Assembly: GCF_964204645.1 (NCBI RefSeq)
Contig: NC_134027.1
Coordinates: 11,458,485-11,522,484 of the forward strand
From: Tubulanus polymorphus
Lineage: Eukaryota; Nemertea; Palaeonemertea; Tubulaniformes; Tubulanidae
Length of the DNA: 64,000 nt
Direction of reading: 5' to 3'
In this document: positions 47,432-57,856 of the stretch, piece after piece
Numbering within the stretch: the stretch's first letter is position 1
Layout: each line of letters begins with the position of its first letter
Program-made: the position numbers and the translations under genes
The notes under the pieces: model-generated
The model's database searches: none
Seen by the model: the letters and a program-made list of their open reading frames with translations, nothing else
Told to the model about the DNA's origin: nothing

Positions 47432-47640
47432 CACGATCCTTGTACATACATTGGCGACAACATTGCGACGTGTCGTCCGTCGACCGTCAACCAACGGATG
47501 ATATAGGTCTATGCACTCTATTGTCTCTCATTTTTGTCACCACGATCCTTGTACATAGATTGGCGACAACATTGCATCGTGTCATCCGTCGACCGTCAAT
47601 CAGCGGGTGAGATATGCACTCTATCATCTCTCCAATGGGC
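47432..47640 (+). repeat. 109-bp tandem duplication
   Basis: Two units beginning CACGATCCTTGTACATA and sharing TTGGCGACAACATTGC, GTCGACCGTCAA and ATGCACTCTAT. The surroundings contain further GTCAAC and CCAACCAAC words. Confidence 0.85.
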
Positions 47641-48165
47641 CAACCAACAAACAACCAACAGTAGTCAACTGTCATTAGTCGTCGGTCAACCTGTACATGA
47701 ACTGTTCCTTTGCAGCGCATTTATACCCAATTATCAATGTATTCATGCGCCAATGTATTAACGCGCTGATACATTACCGCACAACTTATTAACTCTACGC
47801 CAAGGCACTATACTATGCTATATCCGACTTGGGCCCTTCGGCCTTCGTTTCAGTCACGCACAATTTTGCCACAATTTTAGTCAAACCCCTTTGACCTTGA
47901 TAATCTCTGACCCAAAAATCTGTTTCATCCACACAGTAAAAGACTCTTCTTTACTAATATTAAAGAATACATCGTCAAATTTTCCTCCATAAATTCATTT
48001 CGGTTCAAATTTGAACGCAAACGATTTATGTTTGAATTAACTATCAATAAATGTATGCATAAAGATGTGTAAAAAAACCTGTCCTTATTTTCGGATGATT
48101 TATATGGGTGAAGGATTTTGCGTCTTTCACCTGCAGCAGAAATTTTCTACAAAGGGGTCTCATTG

Positions 48166-48983
48166 TGGTGGCTGATAAGGGCCATAGCGAAAAATTTCTG
48201 GTATGCAAATCAGGGCGCCAGAACGCCAGAACGCCAGAACGCCAAAACGAAAAAAACGTCCAATTTTCTCTGAAAGTCCATTTTGGCGCGCCAAAACAAA
48301 GATTATTCCGTTTTGGCGCCCCCGCCAAGACGAACTTTCATTTTGGCGCTCTCGCCAGAACGAACTTTCGTTTTGGCGCCCCATCAAAACAACGAAAAAC
48401 GTCGCAATTTCTCTGAAAGTTCGTTTTGGCGCGCCAAAACAAAGAAAATTCAGGTTTGGCCCGCCTTTCCGTTTTGGCACCCCTGCCAAGCCAAACATTC
48501 AACCACAGTAAAATTATTTTTCAATTTGGCACGTTGATCCTGTGTGTTATTTGCATAAATTTGCATATATCAAATGATTCTACGTGGTTGAAAGTTCGAT
48601 TTGGCGGGGGCGCCAAAACGGAATATTCGTTGTTTTGGCGCGCCAAACGAACTTTCAGAGAAAATTGGACGTTTTTCGTTGTTTTGGCGGGGGTGCCAAA
48701 ACGAAAGTTCGTTTTGGCGGGGGCGCCAAAATGAAAGTTCGTTTTTGTGGGGGTGCCAAAACGGTATATTCGTTGTTTTGGCGCGCCAAAACGAACTTTC
48801 AGAGAAAATTTGACGTTTTTCGTTGTTTTGGCGGGGGCGCCAAAACGGAATTTTCTTTGTTTTGGCGCGCCAAAACGAACTTTTAGAGAAAATTGGACGT
48901 TTTTTTTCGTTTTGGCGTTCTGGCGTTCTGGCGTTCTCATTTACATACCAGGAATTTTAGGCTATGGCCCTTATCAGCCACCA
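48166..48983. mobile_element. Foldback element 1 with TTTTGGCGC repeats
   Basis: Ends TGGTGGCTGATAAGGGCCAT and its exact complement. The outer arms of about 135 bp are near-identical in inverse and contain GCCAGAAC x3, an AACGTCCAATTTTCTCT line and GGCGCGCC palindromes. The interior repeats GTTTTGGCG.(G/C)CC words in both directions around a unique centre near 48500-48590. All open frames across it read the same low-complexity peptides. No target duplication was obvious. The end motif recurs in element 2 at 55.8 kb. Confidence 0.85.
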
Positions 48984-49380
48984 TACGTAGGCCTAAACAA
49001 AAGACGCCGTTTTATCAGAACCGGTTCGTGAACCGGTATGATCAACGACGATTTTCCTACAAATCGATCTCAAACAAATGCGCCCACGTTCATACGGATG
49101 CGTGGATCTTCTCGAACGACTCATAAGAAAATAATCGACGAGAATTTCCAACCCACCCCTTAAACGATGGAGCACGGTAGTATCTAAGGGCACTGGAACG
49201 TATTACTCATCACAAAACACCTGATTGAAATATTCAAATTAATGCATAATCTCTGAACAAAATACGTATATACATCAATATTCACATCACTCTGTGTGGA
49301 ACTCTCTTATCCGTGTGTGTGCATCAACTACACTGTGTTTGTTGTTTTCGCAAAACGGATTACAGGAATATAATTTTGCA

Positions 49381-51608
49381 ATGGGTACTACTCGTCCTCC
49401 TCATCTGTGGAGTAAAACAGTGGCAATGTTAAGTATGATTTGTAGTAGGTAGAAGGCTACCCCGGTACTTCCACAGTGTTGTGGGACTTACCCCAGTGGT
49501 TCCACAGTGTTGTGGACCCCCTGCAGTAGTTCCACAGCGCTGTGGGACTTACCCGGGTACACGTAGATCCACAATGTAAGGGACGTACCCCGGTATTTCT
49601 ACAGTTGTGGCATCCCGATCGGGTTTGATTATCATCATTTCAGCTGTGTTTGTGACAATTGAAGCAGGGAATGAACTGCAGTTGGGTCCACAGTGCAAGC
49701 AAAGTGTCCTAGTGTAAGTCATTCAAAAACTGATTGATGAAATAGATGTCCTTCAATATCTTCAATATCTTCATCCTGATATCAAGTCATTAATCTGATT
49801 GATGATTTTATATTCTAGGATGTAAACACTCTGGCGGATGCTGTCTGGGCTAGATCTCTAAAACAGGATGACCCGGGAAATAAGCTGTTTGAAAACGGCA
49901 ACCCAGTGCAGGGAATTCCAAACAGATACCAAGTAACGAAAGACGCGACGATTGGCGTCGTTTTAATTATAACAGGTATATCTCTCGACGCCCCTCGCCC
50001 TTCTTTCTATCTAGCTGCCAAGTTGCCCAGAAATGTGGTGTGAGACTTTTCATCGGAGGAGCACATTGTTACATACCACACCTGACTTGTCACCACAAAC
50101 TTACCAACTCCTAGTTACCACTGATCTAGTCAGTATGTCCGCCTTGCATGCCATAGGTCGCGTTCAGTTGGTTAGGGTTACGTACGATCTAGGCTTATGT
50201 ATTCATGCTTTTAGAAAACGTGATTTGATGACTTTCGAATAATTTTTTCGCGAGTTTCTACTCCGGCCCACCCAAAAAACTGGAAACTGAGTGAAACTGA
50301 ATGAGAATACATAGACCGATTCGTTTATCTTTTATAAAGGTTTGAACGTGTCTGATGCTGGGAACTACACGTGTTCTCTGAAGGGTAAACCTACAACAGC
50401 AGTTACTACGGATATCACTGTCATAGGTGAGCTGCCAGAGGTCGAGAATCCCTATCACTCCCTAACGTCGCTTGTGATTCACTCGAAATCCAGTCCAAGC
50501 TTAACTGGGCATTACAGTACCGGAACCTACATCCCTTTGATCAACATTCACCAATGTAACGCAGTGAAGTGTGACAAGTGAAGTTCGGAAACACGTATGT
50601 GAAGTGATGAATAGTCCTTCGATCTCAAATTGAGATTGAACCAATGTTTGAGAGGGATGTAGCCAGCAAAACCCACAGCACCATATTAAATTGTAAAGCA
50701 ACCTGTACATTTATTGGAAAGACAAGCATTTTTTTCATGAGAATCTTTTTAGCGCCCCCTGTTAGCGTCGGTTGGAGGAACTCACTCGGGTACCTACTAT
50801 CGAATGGTAGTGACGTCTGGTACGATCTAAGGCCGACACCAGCAATCCCTAAGACTCTGACCTGCGGGGCAAAATCATACACTGAAATGGCATCAATTCA
50901 AGTGTCGCTTGGTAATAGAGCAATGATGACAAGTGGCTTTCAGAGTGCCGTCACCCCGTGCACCAATTTGTAAGTAAAAGTAATTAAGAATGATGTTAAG
51001 GCGACCATCTTTGAATCAATGCTTAAGTTCGTTATTCCCTATAAAATGAAATTACTTTAATTTTAAGACATGGATGCGCAGATGCTGCCGTCATGTCGGC
51101 GAATGTTGATCTAAAACCAACGACTGTATCGTTTACTGATCACGGTCTTCAGCTCATTTGCGTAGCTAACCAACTGGATTATAATGCCCACAATCGACCG
51201 GAACAACAGAAAACTGCGGTGGTCAATCTGTTCATAAAATGTAAGTGATGATATATTAGTAAGTTAAATAATCGTTGGTGGTAAGTTTTTATAATCGAAT
51301 GGGCTTGTTTTGTGAAAATATCCATCCGGTCGTGAAACTAAACCACAGACAGGATGCTGACTAATGTAATATGAGGCCCTGTGTGCGCCATAAGGCAAAT
51401 TCCTGGGTTTAAACCCAGGTCTGGATTTACAAACAAAGTTTTATCTCCCTTTTCGTCTAATTTCCATTATTCTATTTTCACAGTTAATCCCGTGCTATTT
51501 GAGATAGATCCAGTAAACCCTCGCGTTAAAGTCGGAACTAAAGATTTCAATTTGACTGCATCTTTCTACGCCAATCCTTTACTGCAGAGTGATGTGGAGT
51601 TACGGTGA
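49381..51608 (+). CDS. Immunoglobulin-domain protein, tentative model
   Basis: Seven exons fit in phase: 49381-49432, 49644-49711, 49819-49975, 50340-50426, 50753-50969, 51068-51240, 51484-51608, giving 292 residues to a TGA. The first Ig domain has a B-strand cysteine (GPQC), a core tryptophan (AVWAR) and the classic DAGNYTC. After an APPVSVGW linker a second domain has LTCGAK and LQLICVANQ. A third begins with NPRVKVGTKDFNLTA but stops early. No transmembrane helix is seen, and the hydrophobic run near the start is only a weak signal peptide. The exon 2 donor is unusual (GTGTAAG). The first exon is the least certain. The gene may be truncated or decaying at its 3' end. Confidence 0.55.
49445..49610 (+). 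repeat. Degenerate minisatellite, about 36 bp unit
   Basis: Four to five units with TTCCACAGTGTTGTGG and GACTTACCCC.G words lie in the first intron of the immunoglobulin-domain gene model. Confidence 0.75.
51255..51375 (+). repeat. Interspersed repeat shared with 33050-33170
   Basis: Same word order as the twinfilin-intron copy, ending in an ACCACAGACAGGATGCTGAC word. It lies in an intron of the Ig gene. Confidence 0.75.
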
Positions 51609-51852
51609 CTGGAAAGCTCCGATACCAGCTATACAAAACACCAATCTAAGTATAGATTTTCTGAAAAGATGAACTTTGCCGAACCTATCAAAATCATTAT
51701 CTTCCATCCACTGTTTGCCTCTCGCTCGCCAGCGGGAAACTGTTTTGGAGGCAATCATACCGTGGCATGGGAGGATTTTTTGGATTTTCTATGACTATCC
51801 GTTCCCCACCCCTATAATTAACCATCCCTTAATTCGTAATCTTCCTTTCACA

Positions 51853-51958
51853 GATAGTTGGGATAAGAAGTCTGTCGATTTTGACGATTAAAGACTTCCA
51901 AAAGGCTGACGCCGGAGATTATTATGTGAAACCGTGTCCAGCAGTTGGTAGTGAATGA
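51853..51958 (+). pseudogene. Detached Ig-domain fragment
   Basis: After a CTTTCACAG acceptor the frame reads IRSLSILTIKDFQKADAGDYY, the last strands of an Ig domain, then stops at TGA. It does not join in phase to the preceding exon at 51608 by any donor I could find, so either an exon was missed or the third domain is broken. Confidence 0.5.
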
Positions 51959-52589
51959 AAGGTGACCTTTCGATCGTCAGGTATCTTTACTTATTCCTTT
52001 AGTTACCCCTCTTTAATGCCTGTTGGTTACGAGAGTATGCGGTTACTGAAAATGCTCCACCTGGTTTCCTCAGTTAACAATCTCATGGCTAAGTTAACCT
52101 ACAAATTGCCAATCAATTGATTCAATTTCATCTTATTTTATATTCATTTGTAAAATTGACATTTGGTTTGATCATCACTGGTGTCGTATCTTCAGTATTA
52201 TTACAATTATCGAAACTTTAAAGGCTAACACAGTAAACCTCGCCTAACCCGGACATGATCAACTTAAGACTTCTGTTCAACTCGGACCAAAAGCAATTGA
52301 TCTTCTGAATTCCTATAGTTTTCTGTACACAACACACTGCCCAACTCGGACTCGTTCAAGTCGGACTTTTGTCAACTTGGACAGAATTTCAAAGAATTTT
52401 TCATGTACGTCATAGGTGTTATGGTCATAAAGCACCAAGATGAAATCAGCAGCCAGACAACGAATCACTTGGTATTTCACGATACTGTTCGAAGTATATT
52501 TTAGAGAACTAAACTGTACACTAAGGTGCCATAGAATGAAATCTCGACATTCGTAGACCAGGCGGCCCAAGTGTAGGATCCGATGAACT

Positions 52590-53612
52590 GTTTGACTGGA
52601 TGGTTAACTTGATGACTGGACGACCGAGTGACTGGATGACTGTACGTCTGGTCGACTGGATGACTGGGTGACCTAGATGACTGGGTGACTGGATGACCAA
52701 GTTACTGGGTGACTGTACGACTGGCCGACTGGATGACGGAGCAAGTGGATGACTGGACGACTGGTCCAATAAATGAAATGGTGGTGATGGAGGGGATGGT
52801 GATGGAGATTTTGGATATGGTGGTGCATATGGTGATGCTGGAAGTGATCGTGGCGATGGTGGTGATGATGGAGATTATGCGTGGTGCTGGTGTTGATGAT
52901 GGTGATGGTGGAGATGGTGGTGATGTTAATGATGACGATGGTGATGGTGCTGGAGAAGGTGATTGTGCAGATATTGGTGATAACGTTGGTGATGCTGGAG
53001 AAGGTGATGCTGGCGATGGTGATGATGCTGGAGAAGGCGATGGCGGACATGATGATAGTGATGCTTGGGAAGGTGGTACTGCTGCTGGTGGTGATGCTGG
53101 AGAAGGTGAAAGTGGTGATGGTGATGCCGGAGAAGGTGATGGTGGTGATAATGGAGACGGCGGTGATGATGGTTGTGATGGTGAAAGGGTATGCTTGTGA
53201 TGCTGGAGATGAACGGTGGTGATGATGCTGGAAAAGGTGATCGTAGTGATGGTGGAGAATCTGATGGGGAGATGGTGGAGACGGCGGTGATGATGGCAGT
53301 GATGCGGGTGATGGAGATGCTGGAGATGGTGGTGGTTGTGATGGTGATGCTGAAGGTGATGATGCAGATGGTGGAGATGATGGTGATGACTGTAGTAATG
53401 TTGGAGGTTATGTAGATGATGGTGATGGCGGTGATGCTGGTATGTGGAGATTATGGAGATTGTAGAGATGGGGATGATGTCACTCAGTCGACCCGTCATC
53501 CAGTTAACCAGACACCCAGTCATTCGGACATCCAATAATCCATTCGGCCTGTCGTCCAGTAATTTAGTCACCCAGTCGACCAATCGGCCAGTCACTCAGT
53601 CATCGAATCGAC
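52590..53612. repeat. Low-complexity block with inverted GACTGGATGA arms
   Basis: Left arm (52590-52770) repeats GACTGGATGACTGG; right arm (53490-53612) repeats the complement (CCAGTCATCC, CACCCAGTC). Between them some 700 bp are built of GGTGAT, GATGCTGG and GAGAAGGTGATG words. Every reading frame is open over long stretches, producing Asp-Gly-Glu, Met-Val or His-rich peptides, which is a property of the repeat and not evidence of a gene. Confidence 0.85.
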
Positions 53613-53989
53613 TACCTCTGTACGGTCTTTGAATCACGCCAGATGAAGAAACGAATCACTACCAAACGTACATTCCTACACTTCTGCACTTTTACCTCGT
53701 ATTCTACTCTTGGGCCGTCCAGGTTACTTTAATCAATAGCACGAAATGGTAACATGAAATAGGAACGACCAATACCGTCCAGTGCCATGGCAACTACATC
53801 ATATATTTATACTAATATATACATGCGAATAGCAAATATATCATATAATATCAATACAAGTATGTAACACACCCCTCCTTAAAAAGAGATGTTGATATGA
53901 TTTCCCCTTAACACATTTTTTGTTTTAATCAAAATGTAAATTCCACGTGAGAGCATGTTAGCGACTACATTTCTTTTGCAAGGTAAATG

Positions 53990-54170
53990 TCTTATTCTTT
54001 TAATAATAATGAATAATGCAAAAAAATTATACCTTGTTTCCCATGATCAGCTGGGCCATTTTTGCAAACTGCAATAAAACTTCTAATCAGTAGTTCATTT
54101 CAATAACTGCGGGTACTTTATTGTCTGCTTGATCATGATTTAAAAAAGAGGTAGTATAGGCCGTAGGCGG
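53990..54170 (+). repeat. Segment P, copy 2
   Basis: Collinear with 40860-41110. Together with block R at 55.26 kb it marks a third, receptor-less copy of the duplicated surroundings. Confidence 0.7.
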
Positions 54171-54354
54171 CCGGAGCACAGTCTTCCTAACGCGCACACG
54201 ACACAAGGAAACCAGGGACAGAAACATGTTTCCCTGCGTCATGTGCATTGGGCTTAACAATATATTTCAAAAACTCAAGAATAGATCGCCTAAACCAAGA
54301 AATGATTCTTCAATCGAATCTTCATATATGGAGCCTTCACGATATACTTGTACA

Positions 54355-54493
54355 CATGGGGCCGGTTGCATAGTCATGGCTTAGACCAGTCTAAGACCAA
54401 CTTAGTTCGATAGCCAATCTAACAACTTAAGACCCATCTTAAGATTTAAGACCAGTTTTGGACTTAAGTCACGACTGTGCAACTGGCCCATGG
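54355..54493. mobile_element. Short palindromic MITE, GGGCCGGTTGCA ends
   Basis: CATGGGGCCGGTTGCATAGT at the left and ACTGTGCAACTGGCCCATG at the right form an imperfect inverted repeat around about 95 bp with TTAAGAC words. Related relics lie at 4440-4525 and 14405-14505. Confidence 0.75.
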
Positions 54494-54699
54494 ACGCAAG
54501 CGGACTAAATACAGTAAACAGAATCACAATCGACCACTTTCGACGTACTATTAGCCTAACGCATTTTCTATTAGTTTGATATTGTACACCTACTTATCCT
54601 GGCTTTGACATTTGAGAAAAATATATAGACTATGACGAGGTGCACAGTTCTGTAAATCTGGTTCGGATGTTACGGGCTAGGGTTTGGCTGACTCCGGAG

Positions 54700-54900
54700 T
54701 GAGGTAAGATAAGTGGTAGACACTTTTTCGGGGGTTCGTTGGCCCGTTGTTGTTCTCATCGATCGCGTTCGGTGTGGTGCCGAAGAGGCTTTGATGAGTC
54801 GCAGTTCGCGGTCTTTGTAGCCACGACCTCTGAGTACTTTAAGGACGGTTCCGGACGCTGCGTGTAGGTCCGAATCGTTACTACCGGAGAATTTGAGTTC
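54700..54900 (-). other. Possible coding relic, unidentified
   Basis: The minus strand is open and GC-richer than its surroundings, with a central VLKVLRGRGYKDRELRLIK. The RGY followed by a basic run recalls linker parts of some reverse transcriptases. Nothing else supports it, so it stays unassigned. Confidence 0.2.
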
Positions 54901-55036
54901 TAACTATACCGGAAAATGTGTGCTTAGGTCTAAAAATTATACTTATTGATTTTTGGGAATAATTAATAAGGTGAAGATGTCCTCGAAACAGAGTACAAGA
55001 CGATCAGTATACGCGTTCACACGGAACCTAACTGGC

Positions 55037-55235
55037 GTGAGGGGCCTATTGTCAACCATCCTGTACTAGTGTGTAGGGTGTTTACCTGTCAACCGTCCTG
55101 TGGAGTCGTCACCTAGCTGGTGTGTAGGGTGTCATCTGTCAACCGACCTGTGGGGTCATCACCTCACTGGTGTGTGGGGTGTCATCTGTCAACCGTGCTG
55201 TAGAGTCATCACCCTAGTATATAAGGTGTCGCGTG
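55037..55235 (+). repeat. Minisatellite, about 50 bp x4
   Basis: Units with TGGTGTGTAGGGTGTCATCT and GTCAACCG.CCTGTGG(A/G)GTC repeat four times and run into a GATGAC microsatellite at 55245-55270. Confidence 0.85.
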
Positions 55236-55254
55236 TCATCGGTCATCATGACGA

Positions 55255-55665
55255 TGACGATGACGATGATGGTAAATTTCGTTGGATTTTTCGATTGAAT
55301 GTCCTTTACAGACCCTCCACACCTGCCGGGAAACAGGGAGTTTCATTTTGAAATCGGAAATCGAAGTACAGATATAATTGTGTGATCGGCGGTCGGGTTG
55401 ACAGAAATTTTTATTTGTTTAAATCGAAGTACATAATTAGAAATTCGGTTCCGGTTCATTCAAACAATCTTCCATTCAGTCTGAACCGGCAAGCGACTGA
55501 TTGGGGTGAATTTACTTGGCTGCCTAATATATTACATCGAGATTTTGGAAATAGCTATATTACAAGGTTGAAGATCATTTTGTCCATTTTTATATTTTTT
55601 GGGCGTTTTCTACGTGTAAATAATCCGATAGTTTATTGTAGTCTTTCCTCGGGTAGATGTTGATG
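55255..55665 (+). repeat. Repeat block R, copy 2
   Basis: Longest forward copy of block R: CACACCTGCCGGGAAACAGG to a TTTCCTCGGGTAGATGTTGA end. It is inverted relative to 60800-61185, with which it shares about 380 bp. Confidence 0.8.
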
Positions 55666-55825
55666 TAGAAGTCCTCTAAGTTGATGACCCCGCGTGTTGA
55701 CTAGATAGAAAGGAAGCACATTTCGAAACACAAATTTGCCACATAAGAGTATCGGGGGTATCCGAAGTGTAGTTGTATGACATCGACGGTGCAGCTCCGA
55801 TGAGTCGGTTTCACCGTCAAGGGTG

Positions 55826-56203
55826 TAATAAAACGAATATTTTCGTTTTTGCTCTGTAATATTTCGTTTTTGCGCGGTAAAATAAGTTTTTGCGCCCTAG
55901 CAAAAACGAAAATTGTTGTATTTGGCCCTTATCAGCCACCGGAGCTAAGGGCCAAATACAATAATTTTCACACGACGTCAATTATATAGAGCAAAAACGA
56001 ACTTTTCGTTTTTGCTAGGGCGCAAAAACGAATTTTACCGCGCAAAAACGAAATATTATAGAGCAAAATTAAAATATTAGTTTTTGCACCATGATTTTTC
56101 GTTTTTGTTCCATAAAATTCAAAAAGGAACTTTCGCTTTTACTACCGCACAAAAACGAACTATTATAACGAAAAACGCATTTGGCCCTTATCAGCCACCA
56201 TAC
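55826..56203. mobile_element. Foldback element 2 with GTTTTTGCGC repeats
   Basis: Two arms of about 100 bp, with TCGTTTTTGCGCGGTAAAAT and TGCGCCCTAGCAAAAACGAA words, are inverses around a short centre near 55937-55942. GGCCCTTATCAGCCACC, the terminal motif of element 1 at 48.2 kb, occurs at the centre and again at the right end. No coding capacity. Confidence 0.8.
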
Positions 56204-56619
56204 ATACTGGTCAGTGTAATGAGAAGCAATTACTCTCTACCCCGTATTGGTTTTTGTTTTACGGATAATTCTGTTTCAAGTGGATTGCTTAGAGCGGAAC
56301 CTCCGCTCGGGAGAGGTGTGACCATGTAAGAGGCGTGGCAATTACGATAAGATTGACGTGTCTCTCGTTGCATGGCTTATTACTGCCACAGTTTGATCCA
56401 ACCTTGGAGACTTCAGTCTGATTACTCCAAGATACAACAGGAACACTGTATCTGACGATATCGGGCGATAAAACGTGTGGAAATCTGTTTCGAAAGCTGA
56501 TTAATTGTATTGGAAGGAACGTATTACATTGTATTTCAACTTTGCAGTAGTATCTTCGATGATAAAGTGCTCAAACTTTGTATAAATTACCTTTTTGTGC
56601 GAAGAATATTTCAGCCAAG

Positions 56620-57340
56620 AAGCGCTCCGCGTGTGTCAGATCGGACCGTGGTGCTGGTACCTTCCATAATAACTCTGGGCCGCTCAATCGTGACTCACAT
56701 CATTATTTATCGTCTTCGGTCTGATGTCAAATATCGTGTCATTTATTATAATGATGATTGAGAAAATGCTCAAGTGCTCGTTCGCAGTATTCCTGGCAGC
56801 GTTAGCAATTACTGACGGATGTAATTTGACTGCACGGTATTTTTTGGATTAATTTCATCAGTGCACTTTCGGGTGGACCTTTGGTTATCAAGGTCAGTGG
56901 TGGGTTGACGAAAACCTTCATGAAATACATTAGTTTTTATTTTGCCGTAATGAGCAGTTGGTTAGTAACACTGATTAGTATTGAACGTTTTATCGTTGAC
57001 TGTTTTCCTATGTCGGCATCGTATGTGTCGCCGTCGATCGGCACGTGGCGCCACCTAGTGTAATAGATATTCGTATTCGTATTCGTATTCGTACTCTTCT
57101 CGTCCTTTGCATCATGTTAATCTACGGTTCTCTGCGTCCATGGATGAACAATGGCGCCAGTTCGTTGTAGAGAACCCAGTCAGCGTTATGACTCTAGCAT
57201 TATGGGGATTTTAATGATAATGGCTTCCTGCCCTTTATCATTATCACATTCTGTTGCATCAGTATAGTCACCGTTCTGAAAAAGCGCAGCGCTAAAATGC
57301 CCATCGTCGCTGTTAGACAACTTGAACTTGAACTTTAATT
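56620..57340 (+). pseudogene. Decayed rhodopsin-type GPCR (peptide-receptor-like)
   Basis: Pieces in changing frames match successive parts of a class A receptor: helix 1 to loop (LGRSIVTHIIIYRLRS), helix 2 (AVFLAALAITDG), then helix 3 with FYFAVMSSWLVTLISIERFIV, where ERF stands for the DRY motif, and a third-loop-like VTVLKKRSAKMP near 57270. At least four frameshifts or stops break it. The style is that of invertebrate FMRFamide-type neuropeptide receptors. A GTATTC microsatellite lies at 57067-57096. Confidence 0.65.
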
Positions 57341-57856
57341 TTATTGCTCCATATAATACACAAGTTACATAGGAAATGACATGCAATAAAATATTAACAT
57401 CAAAACACAGGGAAAACAGTACAAGAGTGGACATACATTTAAAATCGCTTTTATAATGGATAACATAGGAATAGAGAATATTTACAAATAAAATATGTTA
57501 AACGTAAAACGAGACAGACCAATAACAAAGTCACTCGTCTCATGCTCTTTGTCATGCTCGTTTTTGTGTCACTGCTATTTCCTAACATAGTTAACGTCTC
57601 TCTATTAGCCGTGCTCCCACAATCACGACGAACATTGGAAAAGGTATTAGGTGTAGTTCCCGCAATTCTGTGGGAAATAAGCAATTCTGTTAATTTCCTC
57701 ATTAATAATAATAATAATAATAATATTTATTTACAGTCCGTTACATAAAATATCTCAACAGACTTTACAAATTGACAAAAACATAAGACAATTGACAGAT
57801 ATATAAAATATTACCCAATAAAATAGATATTTAATTTCAAACGGTTGCTTCAAGTA

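Noticed and set aside
47116-47610. 164-codon forward frame
   Set aside because: Overlaps a 109-bp tandem duplication, and has no recognisable motif or codon pattern.
48108-49031. Many 80-140-codon frames on both strands around 48.1-49.0 kb
   Set aside because: They translate the same GTTTTGGCGC inverted repeats in different frames (FWRAKT, FGAPK, VLARQN words) and have no protein family.
52702-53595. Long open frames of 160-300 codons on both strands in the low-complexity block
   Set aside because: All frames are open because the DNA is a GGTGAT/ATCACC-type repeat. The peptides are single-residue-biased, with no domain or splice context.
54985-55235. Regularly spaced repeats that might look like a CRISPR array
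   Set aside because: Units are contiguous and diverged with no unique spacers, and the genome is clearly animal. It is a minisatellite.
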